DNA from: Aliiroseovarius sediminis
GTDB taxonomy: Bacteria; Pseudomonadota; Alphaproteobacteria; Rhodobacterales; Rhodobacteraceae
Assembly: GCF_022678485.1 (NCBI RefSeq)
Contig: NZ_JALBYP010000032.1
Span: 186,001-250,000, forward strand
Length of the DNA stretch: 64,000 nt
Direction of reading: 5' to 3'
Part shown: positions 28,747 to 37,966 of the stretch, one piece after another
How positions within the stretch are numbered: the stretch's first letter is position 1
Layout of the letters: each line of letters opens with the position of its first letter
Notes under the pieces: model-generated
Seen by the model: the letters and a program-made list of their open reading frames with translations, nothing else
Database searches by the model: none
What the model was told of the DNA's origin: nothing
Program-made: the position numbers and the translations under genes

Positions 28747-29579
28747 GTGCCCTCCCACGCGGTGCGGTCCAGCGTCGGCAGTTCGTCACGCGTTTCGTTC
28801 ATACGCGGCACAGACGCCAAAAGCCCTTTGGTGTAGGGGTGCGTGGCGCGGTCCAGTTCACCGGCGGCGCAGCGTTCAACCACGCGGCCTGCATTCATCA
28901 CAAGGATCTGGTCACAATAACGGGCGACCAGTTGCAAATCGTGGCTGATCAGGATCAACCCCATACCCTGATCGCGCACCAGCGTATCGATCAGATCCAG
29001 CACCTGTGCCTGAACGCTGACGTCCAGCGCGCTGGTTGGCTCGTCTGCGATCAGGACCTTGGGTTTGGGTATCAGCATCATTGCGATCATCACACGTTGG
29101 CCCATGCCGCCCGATACCTCGTGCGGATACATCTTGGCGACGCGGTCGGGGTCGTTGATCTGCACTGATTCCAGCATGTCGCGCACCCGCGCGCGTGTCG
29201 CGCTGCGCGATAATTTTTCGTGCGCGCGCAATGCTTCGGCAATCTGCCGCCCAATGGTCATGACTGGATTAAGTGAATAGCGTGGATCCTGCATGACCAT
29301 CGAAATTCGCGCACCGCGCAGGTGACGCATCTCACGCTCGGGCAGGGACAGCAGGTCGCGCCCCTGAAATTCAAGCTTTTCAGCCGTGACGCGGCCGGGG
29401 GGCCGGATCAGACGCAAGATTGCGCGGCCGGTCATGGATTTGCCCGACCCGCTTTCACCGACGATGCCAAGGCGCTCCTGCCCCAGATCGAAGGATACGC
29501 CCTTAACCACATCGACACGGCCCTGCGGCGTAGGAAAGTTGACGTGCAGGTTGCGCACGGACAGAAGGGGTTCGGTCAT
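28743..29579 (-). CDS. Peptide ABC transporter ATPase (DppD/OppD-like)
   Basis: ATPase of 278 residues with Walker A GESGSGKSM, Q-loop SMVMQDPRYSLNPVMTIG, signature VSGGMGQRVMIAMMLIPKP and Walker B VLIADEPTSALD. The usual C-terminal oligopeptide extension with four cysteines is absent, unlike in the fused ATPase of the neighbouring system. The ATG at 29579 overlaps the upstream permease stop; the longer frame reads through the permease and is rejected. Confidence 0.92.
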   Translation of the reverse strand: MTEPLLSVRNLHVNFPTPQGRVDVVKGVSFDLGQERLGIVGESGSGKSMTGRAILRLIRPPGRVTAEKLEFQGRDLLSLPEREMRHLRGARISMVMQDPRYSLNPVMTIGRQIAEALRAHEKLSRSATRARVRDMLESVQINDPDRVAKMYPHEVSGGMGQRVMIAMMLIPKPKVLIADEPTSALDVSVQAQVLDLIDTLVRDQGMGLILISHDLQLVARYCDQILVMNAGRVVERCAAGELDRATHPYTKGLLASVPRMNETRDELPTLDRTAWEGT

Positions 29580-30472
29580 GATTTTCCCGCCGATTTCGGA
29601 TCCAGAACATCGCGCAAGCCGTCGCCGAGGAAACAGAACCCCAGCGAGACCAGAATGATCGCCAGCCCCGGCATCGTCGCGACCCACCATTGATCAAGGA
29701 TGAACACACGTCCGCGCGAAATCATCGCGCCCCATTCCGGCAGGGGCGGTTGCGCACCAAGCCCAAGAAAGCCAAGGCCCGCGGCGGTGAGGATGATCCC
29801 GGCCATATCCAGCGTCACCCGCACGATCATGGAAGAGGTGCACAGCGGCAACACATGACGAACGATGATCCGTGAGTGCGACGCCCCCAGAAGACGCGTG
29901 GCCGAGACAAACTCGGCATTACGGAAAGTCAACGTTTCGGCGCGCGCGATGCGAGCATAGGCCGGCCATGCAGTGATCGCGATGGCGATGATTGCATTTT
30001 CGATCCCCGGCCCCAAGGCGGCCACAAATGCGAGCGCCATAATAAGTTTTGGCATCGACAGGAAGACATCTGTCAGGCCCATCAAGATGCGATCTGTCCA
30101 GCCGCCGAAATAGCCCGAAATAGCCCCGATCACCAGGCCAAGCGGTGCCGAAATTACCGCCACCAGCGCAACGATCATCAGCGTGATCCGCGACCCATAG
30201 ATGACCCTTGAAAAGATGTCTCGGCCCAGTTCGTCCGTGCCCATCCAGTGATCGGCCGAAGGGGGTAGAAGGCGGTTGGACAGATTTTGTCCCACGGGGC
30301 TTTCGGGTGCAATCCAAGGGGCGGCGATGGCTGTGAATATCAGCAGCCCGATGATCAGCGCCCCTGCAACGGCCAGTGGGTTGCGCAGCAACATCCCACT
30401 TGCACGATAGGCGCGTCCGGCGCTGGCTTGCAGGCGCGATGCCGGACTGTCGGAAATCAGCCATGCGTGCAT
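29576..30472 (-). CDS. Peptide ABC transporter permease (DppC-like)
   Basis: Inner-membrane permease of 298 residues. Helix 1 (AVAGALIIGLLIFTAIAAPW) is followed by a normal loop of about 35 residues containing DHWMGTDELGRDIFSRVIYG, then five helices; the EAA loop is FRNAEFVSATRLLGASHSRI. This is the ordinary family layout and a useful contrast with the propeller-bearing permease at 37963. It overlaps the upstream permease gene by one base. Confidence 0.93.
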   Translation of the reverse strand: MHAWLISDSPASRLQASAGRAYRASGMLLRNPLAVAGALIIGLLIFTAIAAPWIAPESPVGQNLSNRLLPPSADHWMGTDELGRDIFSRVIYGSRITLMIVALVAVISAPLGLVIGAISGYFGGWTDRILMGLTDVFLSMPKLIMALAFVAALGPGIENAIIAIAITAWPAYARIARAETLTFRNAEFVSATRLLGASHSRIIVRHVLPLCTSSMIVRVTLDMAGIILTAAGLGFLGLGAQPPLPEWGAMISRGRVFILDQWWVATMPGLAIILVSLGFCFLGDGLRDVLDPKSAGKS

Positions 30473-31518
30473 TATCTGCTCCTCGCGTCAAGAACGCGAT
30501 AAAGCACGTCCGATATCTTGTTGATCAGGATGAACACTGCGCCGATTACCAGCGTTGCGCCCAGCACGGCATTCATGTCGGCATTGAAAAGGGCGGTGGT
30601 CAGGTAGTTGCCGATACCTGGCCACGAAAACACTGTTTCTATCATCACCGACCCTTCAAGCAGCCCAGCGTAGCTTAGCCCGATAACCGTGATCAGCGGC
30701 ACGCGAATGGGACCAAAGGCGTGGACCCAGATCACGCGTGTCTCGCTCAGACCTTTGACGCGGGCGGTGGTGACGTATTCCTGGCTGAGTTGATCTAGCA
30801 TGAAACTGCGGGTCATCCGCGCGATATAGGCAAGTGAAAAGAACCCGAGAATGGTGGCAGGCAGGATGATCCGGTGCAGGGCACTGCGAAAGACCTCCAT
30901 GTTCCGGTCCAGCAGGGAATCGACCAGCAGCAACCCCGTGACCGGTTCCACCAGCCCATCAAAAAACACATCAATCCGGCCCGGTCCACCGACCCATCCC
31001 AACCCCGCATAAAACAGCGCCAGACCGACCAGACCCAGCCAGAAGGCCGGCACTGAATAACCCAAAAGCGCCAGAACACGGATCACCTGATCCGCCCAGC
31101 TGCCAGCGTGGGCGGCGGCATAGACCCCCATTGGCACGCCCAGCACGACGCCAATTATGATGCCAATTGTGGCCATTTCCAGCGTGGCGGGAAAGACCCG
31201 GACCAAATCCTGCGCCACAGGTCGCCCGGTGGATACCGACCGGCCGAAATCGCCCTGCACTACGTCGGCCACATAGGAAAAGAACTGCATGATCAGGGGT
31301 CGGTCCAGCCCCATCGCCACGCGCGCGGCTTCGTATTGTTCGTTTGTCGCCCGATCACCGACGACAGCAAGCACCGGATCAATCGGAACGACGCGGCCGA
31401 TAAAGAACGTGATCGCCATAAGGCCCAGAAAGGTCAGGACCGTGATGACCGCAAAGCCCCCCAACGACCGTGCGAAGCGGGCTAATCGCATGTGCGGAAC
31501 GTTGGGGTTGAATGACAT
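30472..31518 (-). CDS. Peptide ABC transporter permease (DppB-like)
   Basis: Inner-membrane permease of 348 residues with six helices and the family segments RVVPIDPVLAVVGDRATNEQ, GDFGRSVSTGRPV and VEFSWPGIG-like VFSWPGIGNYL near the C terminus; the EAA loop contains TTARVKGLSETRVIWVHAF. First gene of the leftward operon (two permeases, two ATPases, GAF protein). Its promoter shares the 128-base divergent region with the regulator gene. Confidence 0.93.
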   Translation of the reverse strand: MSFNPNVPHMRLARFARSLGGFAVITVLTFLGLMAITFFIGRVVPIDPVLAVVGDRATNEQYEAARVAMGLDRPLIMQFFSYVADVVQGDFGRSVSTGRPVAQDLVRVFPATLEMATIGIIIGVVLGVPMGVYAAAHAGSWADQVIRVLALLGYSVPAFWLGLVGLALFYAGLGWVGGPGRIDVFFDGLVEPVTGLLLVDSLLDRNMEVFRSALHRIILPATILGFFSLAYIARMTRSFMLDQLSQEYVTTARVKGLSETRVIWVHAFGPIRVPLITVIGLSYAGLLEGSVMIETVFSWPGIGNYLTTALFNADMNAVLGATLVIGAVFILINKISDVLYRVLDARSR

Positions 31519-31601
31519 GGTGCGGCGGTCCTTATGATCGCGACCCTTTCGAGGCGCGGCGGTATGGCTTCAGCGAAGGTTAGTGAAACCGCTTGGCAAA
31601 T

Positions 31602-31638
31602 GCAAAAAGTTTTGCTTATATCTAAAAAAGTTTTTTAG
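31602..31638. promoter_or_regulatory. Two palindromic operator-like sites
   Basis: GCAAAAAGTTTTGC (31602-31615) and CTAAAAAAGTTTTTTAG (31622-31638, perfect around a central G) sit between the divergent regulator and transporter genes, with centres about 21.5 bases (two helical turns) apart. Each has an A-tract/T-tract core. They lie directly before the regulator's start codon, so autoregulation by the XRE/cupin protein is the natural reading. Confidence 0.65.
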
Positions 31639-31646
31639 GGGGGCGC

Positions 31647-32252
31647 GTGAAGAACCAACCGGAAAAAAGCAATGACAGCACGCATATTGCGGCACGTCAG
31701 GCGACGACGGTTCTGGGTCCGCGCATTCGGGCGCGACGGCGCAAGCTGATGCTGACGCTGAAGGCGGTGGCAGAACGGGCCGGTCTGTCTGTGGGTTACC
31801 TTAGCCAGGTTGAAACCGACAAAGCGGTGCCGTCGCTTGGTACGCTGGCGCAAATCGCACATGCACTTGAAGTGGAGCTGGATTACTTCATCACCACACC
31901 TCGCGCAGCCACGGCCTTGTCACGCGCAAGCGAGCGGCCGCAGTTTTCATTGCCCGGATCGACCCTGTCTTACGAGGCGATCAGCCATGACTACCCCGGT
32001 TCCGAGCTAAGCAGTTATATCTTGATCGTCCCGCCCGGCTATACATCTGAAACCGCGACCCATGACGGGGAAGAAATCATCATGGTGCTTGAGGGCGAAA
32101 TCGAACAATCGTTGGGCGATGAGGTCATCGTGATGGGAGCCGGAGACGCGCTGCACTACAGCGGGGCAACCCCGCACCGATGGGCCAACCACAGCGACAA
32201 GCCCGCGCGGATGATCTGGACTGGCACGCTCAGCGTTCTGATGCGCAAGTGA
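31647..32252 (+). CDS. XRE-family regulator with C-terminal cupin domain
   Basis: Protein of 201 residues: helix-turn-helix at about residues 25-80 (RARRRKLMLTLKAVAERAGL, SVGYLSQVETDKAVPSLGTL) and a cupin at about 125-195 (EIIMVLEGEIEQSLGDEVIV, GAGDALHYSGATPHRW). Such regulators sense a small ligand through the cupin and control amine, amino-acid or peptide catabolism. The start is a GTG after AGGGGGG. Placement between the permease operon and the binding protein gene implies control of both arms. Confidence 0.93.
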   Translation: MKNQPEKSNDSTHIAARQATTVLGPRIRARRRKLMLTLKAVAERAGLSVGYLSQVETDKAVPSLGTLAQIAHALEVELDYFITTPRAATALSRASERPQFSLPGSTLSYEAISHDYPGSELSSYILIVPPGYTSETATHDGEEIIMVLEGEIEQSLGDEVIVMGAGDALHYSGATPHRWANHSDKPARMIWTGTLSVLMRK

Positions 32253-32288
32253 ACAATCATAGAAACCGAACCTAACGGGAGAGAGACC

Positions 32289-33875
32289 ATGAAAACCCTG
32301 AGAACCGCATTGCTGGCCAGCGTTCTGGCCTTGCCACTGGCTGCACCGGCCATGGCCGACACACCACCGAACCTGCTGGTTGTGGCGCAGAACATCGACG
32401 ACATCGTCGCGATCGACCCCGCGCAAGCCTATGAATTCACTAGCGGCGAACTGGTTACCAACATCTATGACCGTCTGGTGCAATATGACGCCGAAGACAC
32501 CACCGTGCTGGCCGCAGGCCTTGCCGACAGCTGGGAAACCGACGCAGACGCCAAAACGGTGACCTTTCACTTGCGCGAGGGGGCGACGTTCCACTCGGGC
32601 AATCCGGTCCGCCCCGAAGACGTGACTGGCAGTCTTGCGCGACTGATCAAACTGAACCTCACGCCGGCGTTCGTTTTGGCGCAGCTGGGTTGGACGCCTG
32701 AAAACGTGGATGATATGGTCACCGCCGACGGCAACACGATCACCATCCGCTATGACGGTAACTATTCCCCAGCTTTTGTTCTGAACGTGCTTGCATCCCG
32801 CCCCGCGTCCATCGTGGACATGGAAACGGTCATGGCCAACGAAGTTGATGGTGATATGGGCAACGCGTGGCTGAACGAAAACAGTGCCGGATCGGGGCCG
32901 TTTTCGCTGCAAACCTTCCGTCCAGCGGAGCTGGTTCGGCTTAAGGCCAACCCTGACTATTTCAAGGGGGCCCCTGCCATGCAGGGCGTGATCTTACAAC
33001 ACGTGGCAGAGGCTGCGACGCAGCAGCTTTTGCTGGAAAAGGGCGACATTGACATGGCGCGCAACCTGACGCCGGATCAGATCAAAGGGATGAGTGGCGA
33101 CAACATCAAGGTCGAATCGTTCCCACAGGCGGCTGTGCATTTCCTGTCATTCAACCAAAAGAACGATGCGCTGACTGACCCAGCCCTTTGGGAAGCCGCC
33201 CGTTATCTTGTGGATTATTCTGGCATGACCGACAGTTTCCTTGAAGGTCAGATGGAAATTCATCAGGCGTTCTGGCCCAAGGGTTTCCCCGGTGCGCTGG
33301 AAGAAACGCCCTATAGCTATGATCTTGAAAAAGCAAAGCAAATCCTTGAAGAGGCAGATATTGACCTGCCAATCACCGTCGAGCTTGACGTGATCAACGC
33401 AGCCCCCTTCACTGATATGGCGCAGTCGTTGCAAGCAAGCTTTGCCGACGCGGGCATCAACTTTGAAATCTTGCCGGGCACCGGCGCACAAGTCATCACC
33501 AAGTACCGTGAGCGGACTCATGCGGCGATGTTGCTGTATTGGGGCCCCGACTTCATGGACCCTCATTCCAACGCCAAGGCCTTCGCCTATAATGCTGACA
33601 ACTCGGACGAGAACTATCAGGCCACGACGACATGGCGTAATGCGTGGGCAGTGCCGGACGAGGTGAATAAACTGACCCTTGGTGCTTTGACTGAACCTGA
33701 CCCCGAGGCCCGCTTGGACGACTATCTGGAGCTGCAACGCGCGGTGCAGAAGGAAAGCCCCATCGTGATCATGTTCCAAGCGTCCTATCAGGTGGCGATG
33801 GATGCAGATGTGTCGGGCTATGTGAACGGCGCTACGTCGGACTTCGTGTTCTATCGTCTGGTCGAAAAAGAGTAA
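32289..33875 (+). CDS. Peptide ABC transporter substrate-binding protein (family 5, normal order)
   Basis: Periplasmic binding protein of 528 residues with signal MKTLRTALLASVLALPLAAP ending at AMADT. The canonical family 5 order is kept: TVTFHLREGATFHSGNPVRP early, the ligand-lobe region, then EKAKQILEEADIDL, and the C-terminal LQRAVQKESPIVIMFQASYQ. It delivers peptides to the permeases encoded divergently on the other side of the regulator. A strong hairpin follows the stop. Confidence 0.93.
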   Translation: MKTLRTALLASVLALPLAAPAMADTPPNLLVVAQNIDDIVAIDPAQAYEFTSGELVTNIYDRLVQYDAEDTTVLAAGLADSWETDADAKTVTFHLREGATFHSGNPVRPEDVTGSLARLIKLNLTPAFVLAQLGWTPENVDDMVTADGNTITIRYDGNYSPAFVLNVLASRPASIVDMETVMANEVDGDMGNAWLNENSAGSGPFSLQTFRPAELVRLKANPDYFKGAPAMQGVILQHVAEAATQQLLLEKGDIDMARNLTPDQIKGMSGDNIKVESFPQAAVHFLSFNQKNDALTDPALWEAARYLVDYSGMTDSFLEGQMEIHQAFWPKGFPGALEETPYSYDLEKAKQILEEADIDLPITVELDVINAAPFTDMAQSLQASFADAGINFEILPGTGAQVITKYRERTHAAMLLYWGPDFMDPHSNAKAFAYNADNSDENYQATTTWRNAWAVPDEVNKLTLGALTEPDPEARLDDYLELQRAVQKESPIVIMFQASYQVAMDADVSGYVNGATSDFVFYRLVEKE

Positions 33876-33896
33876 GCCGACTGAGACCAAAGGATG

Positions 33897-33925
33897 GGGC
33901 GGCCCGTGTGGGGCCGCCCTGTTGA
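33897..33925 (+). terminator. Strong hairpin between binding-protein and peptidase genes
   Basis: Perfect nine-base-pair stem GGGCGGCCC / GGGCCGCCC, loop GTGTG, followed by a weak TGTTG tail. Without a real T-run it is more likely a partial terminator or 3' stabiliser that keeps the binding-protein transcript in excess. Confidence 0.65.
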
Positions 33926-33956
33926 CTGCAATACTAACTTGAATTGGATTATCTCT

Positions 33957-35057
33957 GTGAAGACCCGTCTGACCAAGCTGCGCACTCTTATGGCCGAAAA
34001 CGGCACCGATCTTGTGGCCATTGGCCCGACCAGCCATATGCTCTGGCTGACCGGTCTTGACCCCCACGGCGACGAGCGGCCGGTGATGTTGCTGGTGTCA
34101 CAGGACTATGCTGGACTTCTGATGCCCGCGCTGAACGCCGATGCCGCGCGAAAGGACACCGATCTGCCGTTCCACACATGGGCTGACCACACCGGCCCCG
34201 ATGCGGCGTTGAAAGAGCTTTTGCAGGAAAGTAACGCCACGGGTGCGAACCTGTCCGTCGCGGTGGACGAAGCCATGCGCGCAGATTTTGCGCTGTTGCT
34301 GCTGGATGCAATGGACGCGCCGCGCCGCAGCTTTGCTGCCGACACCGTGGGTTTGTTGCGCCAGATCAAGGATGACGCGGAATACGAAGCGCTGCGCGCC
34401 AGTGCCCGCCTGAACGATGACGCCGCCATGGCCGGTTTCGCCGCACTGGCCGAAGGTGTCAGCGAACGCGACGTGCAGGCCGCGATCCACGCTCATTACA
34501 AGGCCAACGGAGCCACGCCGGAATTTACCATCGTCGGATTTGGCCACAATGGCGCCTATCCACACCACCACACTGGTGACACCAAGCTGGAGCCTGAAAT
34601 GGCCGTGCTGATCGACACCGGCTGCCGCCTGAACGGCGCACCGTCCGACATGACCCGCTGTGGCTGGTTCGGGGAAAAGCCCTCGACCGAATTCCTCAAG
34701 GTGGCGGGTATTGTGGAACGCGCCGTGCAAGCCGCGCTGGAGGCGTCCCGCCCCGGTGCCATTGCATCAGACATCGACCGGGCCGCGCGCGACACTATCA
34801 CGGCGGCTGGTTACGGTGAAAAATTCCTTCACCGCACAGGCCACGGCCTTGGCGTGGACATTCACGAGCCGCCCTATATCAGTGCAAGTGGCTCCACCAA
34901 AATGCGCGCAGGCAACGTGTTTTCGATCGAGCCGGGCATCTATCTGGATGGGGAGTTCGGTGTGCGCCTGGAAGATATTGTAATCTTGCGCGAGGATGGC
35001 CCGGAAATTCTGTCAGGCCTTGCTCGGGATATCGTCATGGTATCAAAGCCCTCCTGA
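33957..35057 (+). CDS. M24-family metallopeptidase (Xaa-Pro peptidase/creatinase-like)
   Basis: Protein of 366 residues: an N-terminal creatinase-like domain followed by the pita-bread catalytic domain. The five metal ligands can be traced: Asp in VLIDTGCRLNG, Asp in APSDMTRCGWF, His in HRTGHGLGVDIHEPPYI, Glu in FSIEPGIYLDGEFG and Glu in VRLEDIVILRED. Start is a GTG at 33957; a longer frame would run through the hairpin. The family includes proline-specific peptidases and creatinase-like hydrolases; next to a peptide importer, cleavage of imported Xaa-Pro peptides is the best inference. Confidence 0.9.
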   Translation: MKTRLTKLRTLMAENGTDLVAIGPTSHMLWLTGLDPHGDERPVMLLVSQDYAGLLMPALNADAARKDTDLPFHTWADHTGPDAALKELLQESNATGANLSVAVDEAMRADFALLLLDAMDAPRRSFAADTVGLLRQIKDDAEYEALRASARLNDDAAMAGFAALAEGVSERDVQAAIHAHYKANGATPEFTIVGFGHNGAYPHHHTGDTKLEPEMAVLIDTGCRLNGAPSDMTRCGWFGEKPSTEFLKVAGIVERAVQAALEASRPGAIASDIDRAARDTITAAGYGEKFLHRTGHGLGVDIHEPPYISASGSTKMRAGNVFSIEPGIYLDGEFGVRLEDIVILREDGPEILSGLARDIVMVSKPS

Positions 35058-35216
35058 AATCGTTCATGTCAGACACCCATCGGCGCAGGGGCAAGCCAAG
35101 ATGCACCAAGATCAGCAATCCTCTTAGGCTGCGGACTGGGATCTCAGAGTCAGATCTTTAATCAAGCAGAAGCTTAACCTACTGCATTGATAAAATTAGC
35201 CTCCAATCAGTCATTT

Positions 35217-35244
35217 AAGGGCCGCGAGAACCGCGGCCCTTATT
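35217..35244. terminator. Terminator-like hairpin
   Basis: Perfect ten-base-pair stem AAGGGCCGCG / CGCGGCCCTT with loop AGAAC between the M24 gene and the next operon. The T-run is short (ATTA), so efficiency is uncertain. The remaining bases of 35058-35321 hold the promoter of the second transporter and TGGATATGTCCA, a small inverted repeat at 35247-35258. Confidence 0.7.
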
Positions 35245-35321
35245 ACATGGATATGTCCATTGACTATATTAGTTAAGCGACTAGGCTGACTTATTAAAGT
35301 TCTGTAGGGGAGGATTCCGAC

Positions 35322-36920
35322 ATGTGTCGAGGAAAAGTAGCAAGCCGTCTTGCGCTGTGTTTGGCGCTTGGCGTACCAGTAGCGTTGCAGGCGCAAACGG
35401 CGGTTGAGCCGATCGAGATCATCACAACCACCGAGGCATATGATCCGATCCGCTATGAAGGCGCCTATATTATCGCAGAGGCTTGGAGAGAGTTGGGGCT
35501 GGATGTCACTGTTTCACCAACTGAGTTTTCCACGCTTTTGAGCAAGTTCTACGATCAGCAGGACTTTGCAGTCACGATCTCGGGTTGGTCGGGGCGTGTG
35601 GACCGTCTTGATCCGCAATTCTATCTCGGCACGCTTAGCTCGGACAATGCTGTTATGGGCGCGAACAACCCGGGTGGTTATTCCAACCCCGAATACGATA
35701 AGCTTTTTGAAGCGCAATCGCGCGAGTTTGATCAAACTAAACGTCAGGAGATGGTCCATAAACTGCAAGAAATTGCGGCACCTGATGCACCGCTGGCAAT
35801 CCTGTTTCATCGCGACGAAGTGGTGGCCTATAACAAAAACAACTTCGAGAATATGAAAGCGATGGCCGGAGAGGCACTGTATTCCGAATGGGTACCGATG
35901 GAGGCCAAGCCGCTAACCGAACGTAAAACCCTGCGTTATGGCGGACCGCAATCGCCCGACAATATCAACCCGATGCTGGCCAACACCGTCTGGGCTTGGA
36001 AATGGATGCGTCTTTACTATGACCGCCTTGTGCGTCTGACCCCCGATGTCGAAGTCAAAAACTGGATGGCAGAATCTGTGACGGCTATCGACGAGCAGAC
36101 CATTGAAGTGAAGCTTCGTGAAGGGCTTACTTTTCATGATGGCATGCCCGTTACGTCTGCGGATGTTAAGTTTTCCTATGATTATCTTGTAAATTCGGAT
36201 TACGGCTACTTTAACAGTTATCTGACCGCGCTTGATAATGTGGAAATCTTGGATGATTTGACTGTGCGTTTTAACTTGAATGCACCTTCCGCGCCGTTTG
36301 GGTCCATCACGCTGAGCCAGATTTCAATTTTGCCCAAGCATATCTGGGAGAAGATCGAAAACCCGATGGAGCTTGCGCCGGGCGACATTCCGACAGTTGG
36401 CTCGGGTCCGTTCAAGTTCAGCCAATACACTCTTGGCGAATTCATGAAGCTCGACAAATTTGAGGACCACTTCCACGCGGATGAAATCGCCATTGATTCC
36501 GTAGAGTTCCAGATTTTCGCCGATAGTGAGGGTGTTTTTACCGCCATTCAGACTGGACAGATCGATGTAACCGCTTGGCGGATGGAAGCCGGACAGATAC
36601 CGCTGGCTGAGCAGAACGAAAACCTTGAGGTCGTATCCGTGCCGGACTTTGGCTACTATCACCTGACCTACAATCTGCGGAAACCTCATTTTGAGGATGT
36701 GGCGTTCCGCCGCGCACTGACAAAAGCGATTGATCGTGAGCGTATCGTGAACGTTCTGCTTGATGGTCGTGGTGAGCCCGGGTCAAGCGTCATCGCTCCG
36801 GTCAATGCCTTTTGGCATAATGCCTTCACCGAGCGTCTTGATTATGACATGGAGGCGGCCAAAACCGAGCTTGAAGAAGCGGGTTACAGCTGGTCGTCAG
36901 ACGGGAAACTACAGAAGTAA
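35322..36920 (+). CDS. Circularly permuted family 5 substrate-binding protein
   Basis: Secreted protein of 532 residues (signal SRLALCLALGVPVALQAQ). Family 5 sequence is present, but in permuted order. Residues about 26-195 are the normally C-terminal lobe (GAYIIAEAWRELGLDVTV, FAVTISGWSGRVDRLDPQFY, GYSNPEYDKLFEAQ, DAPLAILFHRDEVVAYNK). Residues about 199-532 are the normally N-terminal and middle parts (TLRYGGPQSPDNINPML, VKLREGLTFHDGMPVTSADV, FRRALTKAIDRERIVNVLLD) and the protein stops at EEAGYSWSSDGKLQK, just where the missing lobe would continue. Total length equals an ordinary binding protein. Start ATG follows GGGGAGGA. First gene of an operon with two permeases, a fused ATPase and a gamma-glutamyltransferase. 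Confidence 0.88.
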   Translation: MCRGKVASRLALCLALGVPVALQAQTAVEPIEIITTTEAYDPIRYEGAYIIAEAWRELGLDVTVSPTEFSTLLSKFYDQQDFAVTISGWSGRVDRLDPQFYLGTLSSDNAVMGANNPGGYSNPEYDKLFEAQSREFDQTKRQEMVHKLQEIAAPDAPLAILFHRDEVVAYNKNNFENMKAMAGEALYSEWVPMEAKPLTERKTLRYGGPQSPDNINPMLANTVWAWKWMRLYYDRLVRLTPDVEVKNWMAESVTAIDEQTIEVKLREGLTFHDGMPVTSADVKFSYDYLVNSDYGYFNSYLTALDNVEILDDLTVRFNLNAPSAPFGSITLSQISILPKHIWEKIENPMELAPGDIPTVGSGPFKFSQYTLGEFMKLDKFEDHFHADEIAIDSVEFQIFADSEGVFTAIQTGQIDVTAWRMEAGQIPLAEQNENLEVVSVPDFGYYHLTYNLRKPHFEDVAFRRALTKAIDRERIVNVLLDGRGEPGSSVIAPVNAFWHNAFTERLDYDMEAAKTELEEAGYSWSSDGKLQK

Positions 36921-36988
36921 GCAGTTTCTGATCGTCAATCGCCCCGCCATGACCACTCGTGGCGGGGCTATATTTATAAGGATATCAA

Positions 36989-37966
36989 ATGCGCAATAGC
37001 GGCTATTTGATCCGTCGTTTTCTTCAGGCACTTCTGGCTCTGTTCATCATTGCGACGCTTCTTTTTTTCTTGTTTCGGTTAGGCTTACCTGATCCGACAA
37101 CTGTGCTTGTGTCTGAAGGGTTAAGCCCTGAACAGCGGGAAGACGTCCGTCGGCAGTTCGGCCTCGATCTGCCGCTCTGGAACCAATATCTGATCTTTCT
37201 GCAAAACACTTTAACCGGTGATTTCGGGACATCTTTTCATTATCGCGCACCGGTATCCGAGATCATATGGGAGCGCTTGGGTAACACACTGGTATTGATG
37301 CTTGCCGCAATTTTTGTGTCTTACGGCATTGGTGTGCCGTTGGGTGCATGGCTTTCGTGGCGTCGCGGTTCGTCGGTGGATTCGTGGGGAATTTTCTTCG
37401 GTCTCATGTTTCGCTCGGCGCCAATGTTCTGGACGGGCATGATTTCGATTCTGATATTTGGCGTCTGGCTTGAATGGTTGCCAACATCCGGTATGCGGAC
37501 CTTGCCGTACGAAGCAACGGGGTTCTGGGACAAGATCCTGACGTTGGATTTCTTACGCCACCTGATCTTGCCCGCGATGATTGTTGCGCTGTTCTATCTT
37601 GGGTCGCCATTGCTTATCATGCGCAACACCATGCTTGAGGTTTACGGTGAGGATTTCATCGAAATGGCCCGCGCCAAGGGCCTGCAAGAACGCTCGGTAT
37701 TGTTTCGTCATGCTGCTCGCAATGCTCTGTTGCCGGTGGTAACGCAGCTTGCTGTCACGATTGGTCTTGCCGCCGGTGGCCAGGTTGTGGTCGAGGTTGT
37801 CTTCTCTTGGCCCGGTTTGGGTCGCGAGATTCTCAATGCGGTCCGCACATCGGATTTTCCGCTGGCGCAGGCCTGTTTTCTTATCATGGCCACGTTCGTT
37901 ATCTTCCTGAATTTGCTGGTCGATATACTCTATTCTACACTTGATCCGAGGGTGCGCCTGTCATGA
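36989..37966 (+). CDS. Peptide ABC transporter permease (DppB-like)
   Basis: Inner-membrane permease of 325 residues with six helices. Family segments include LSPEQREDVRRQFGLDLPLW, LTGDFGTSFHYRAPVSEI, the EAA loop FIEMARAKGLQERSVLFRHA and VVEVVFSWPGLGREIL. Ordinary in length and order, unlike its partner permease. ATGA overlap with the next gene shows translational coupling. Codon use is visibly more AT-rich than in the first peptide system. Confidence 0.93.
   Translation: MRNSGYLIRRFLQALLALFIIATLLFFLFRLGLPDPTTVLVSEGLSPEQREDVRRQFGLDLPLWNQYLIFLQNTLTGDFGTSFHYRAPVSEIIWERLGNTLVLMLAAIFVSYGIGVPLGAWLSWRRGSSVDSWGIFFGLMFRSAPMFWTGMISILIFGVWLEWLPTSGMRTLPYEATGFWDKILTLDFLRHLILPAMIVALFYLGSPLLIMRNTMLEVYGEDFIEMARAKGLQERSVLFRHAARNALLPVVTQLAVTIGLAAGGQVVVEVVFSWPGLGREILNAVRTSDFPLAQACFLIMATFVIFLNLLVDILYSTLDPRVRLS

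Noticed and set aside
35322-36920. Two separate partial binding-protein genes instead of one permuted gene
   Set aside because: There is a single uninterrupted frame with one signal peptide and no second start or stop at the boundary near 35916.
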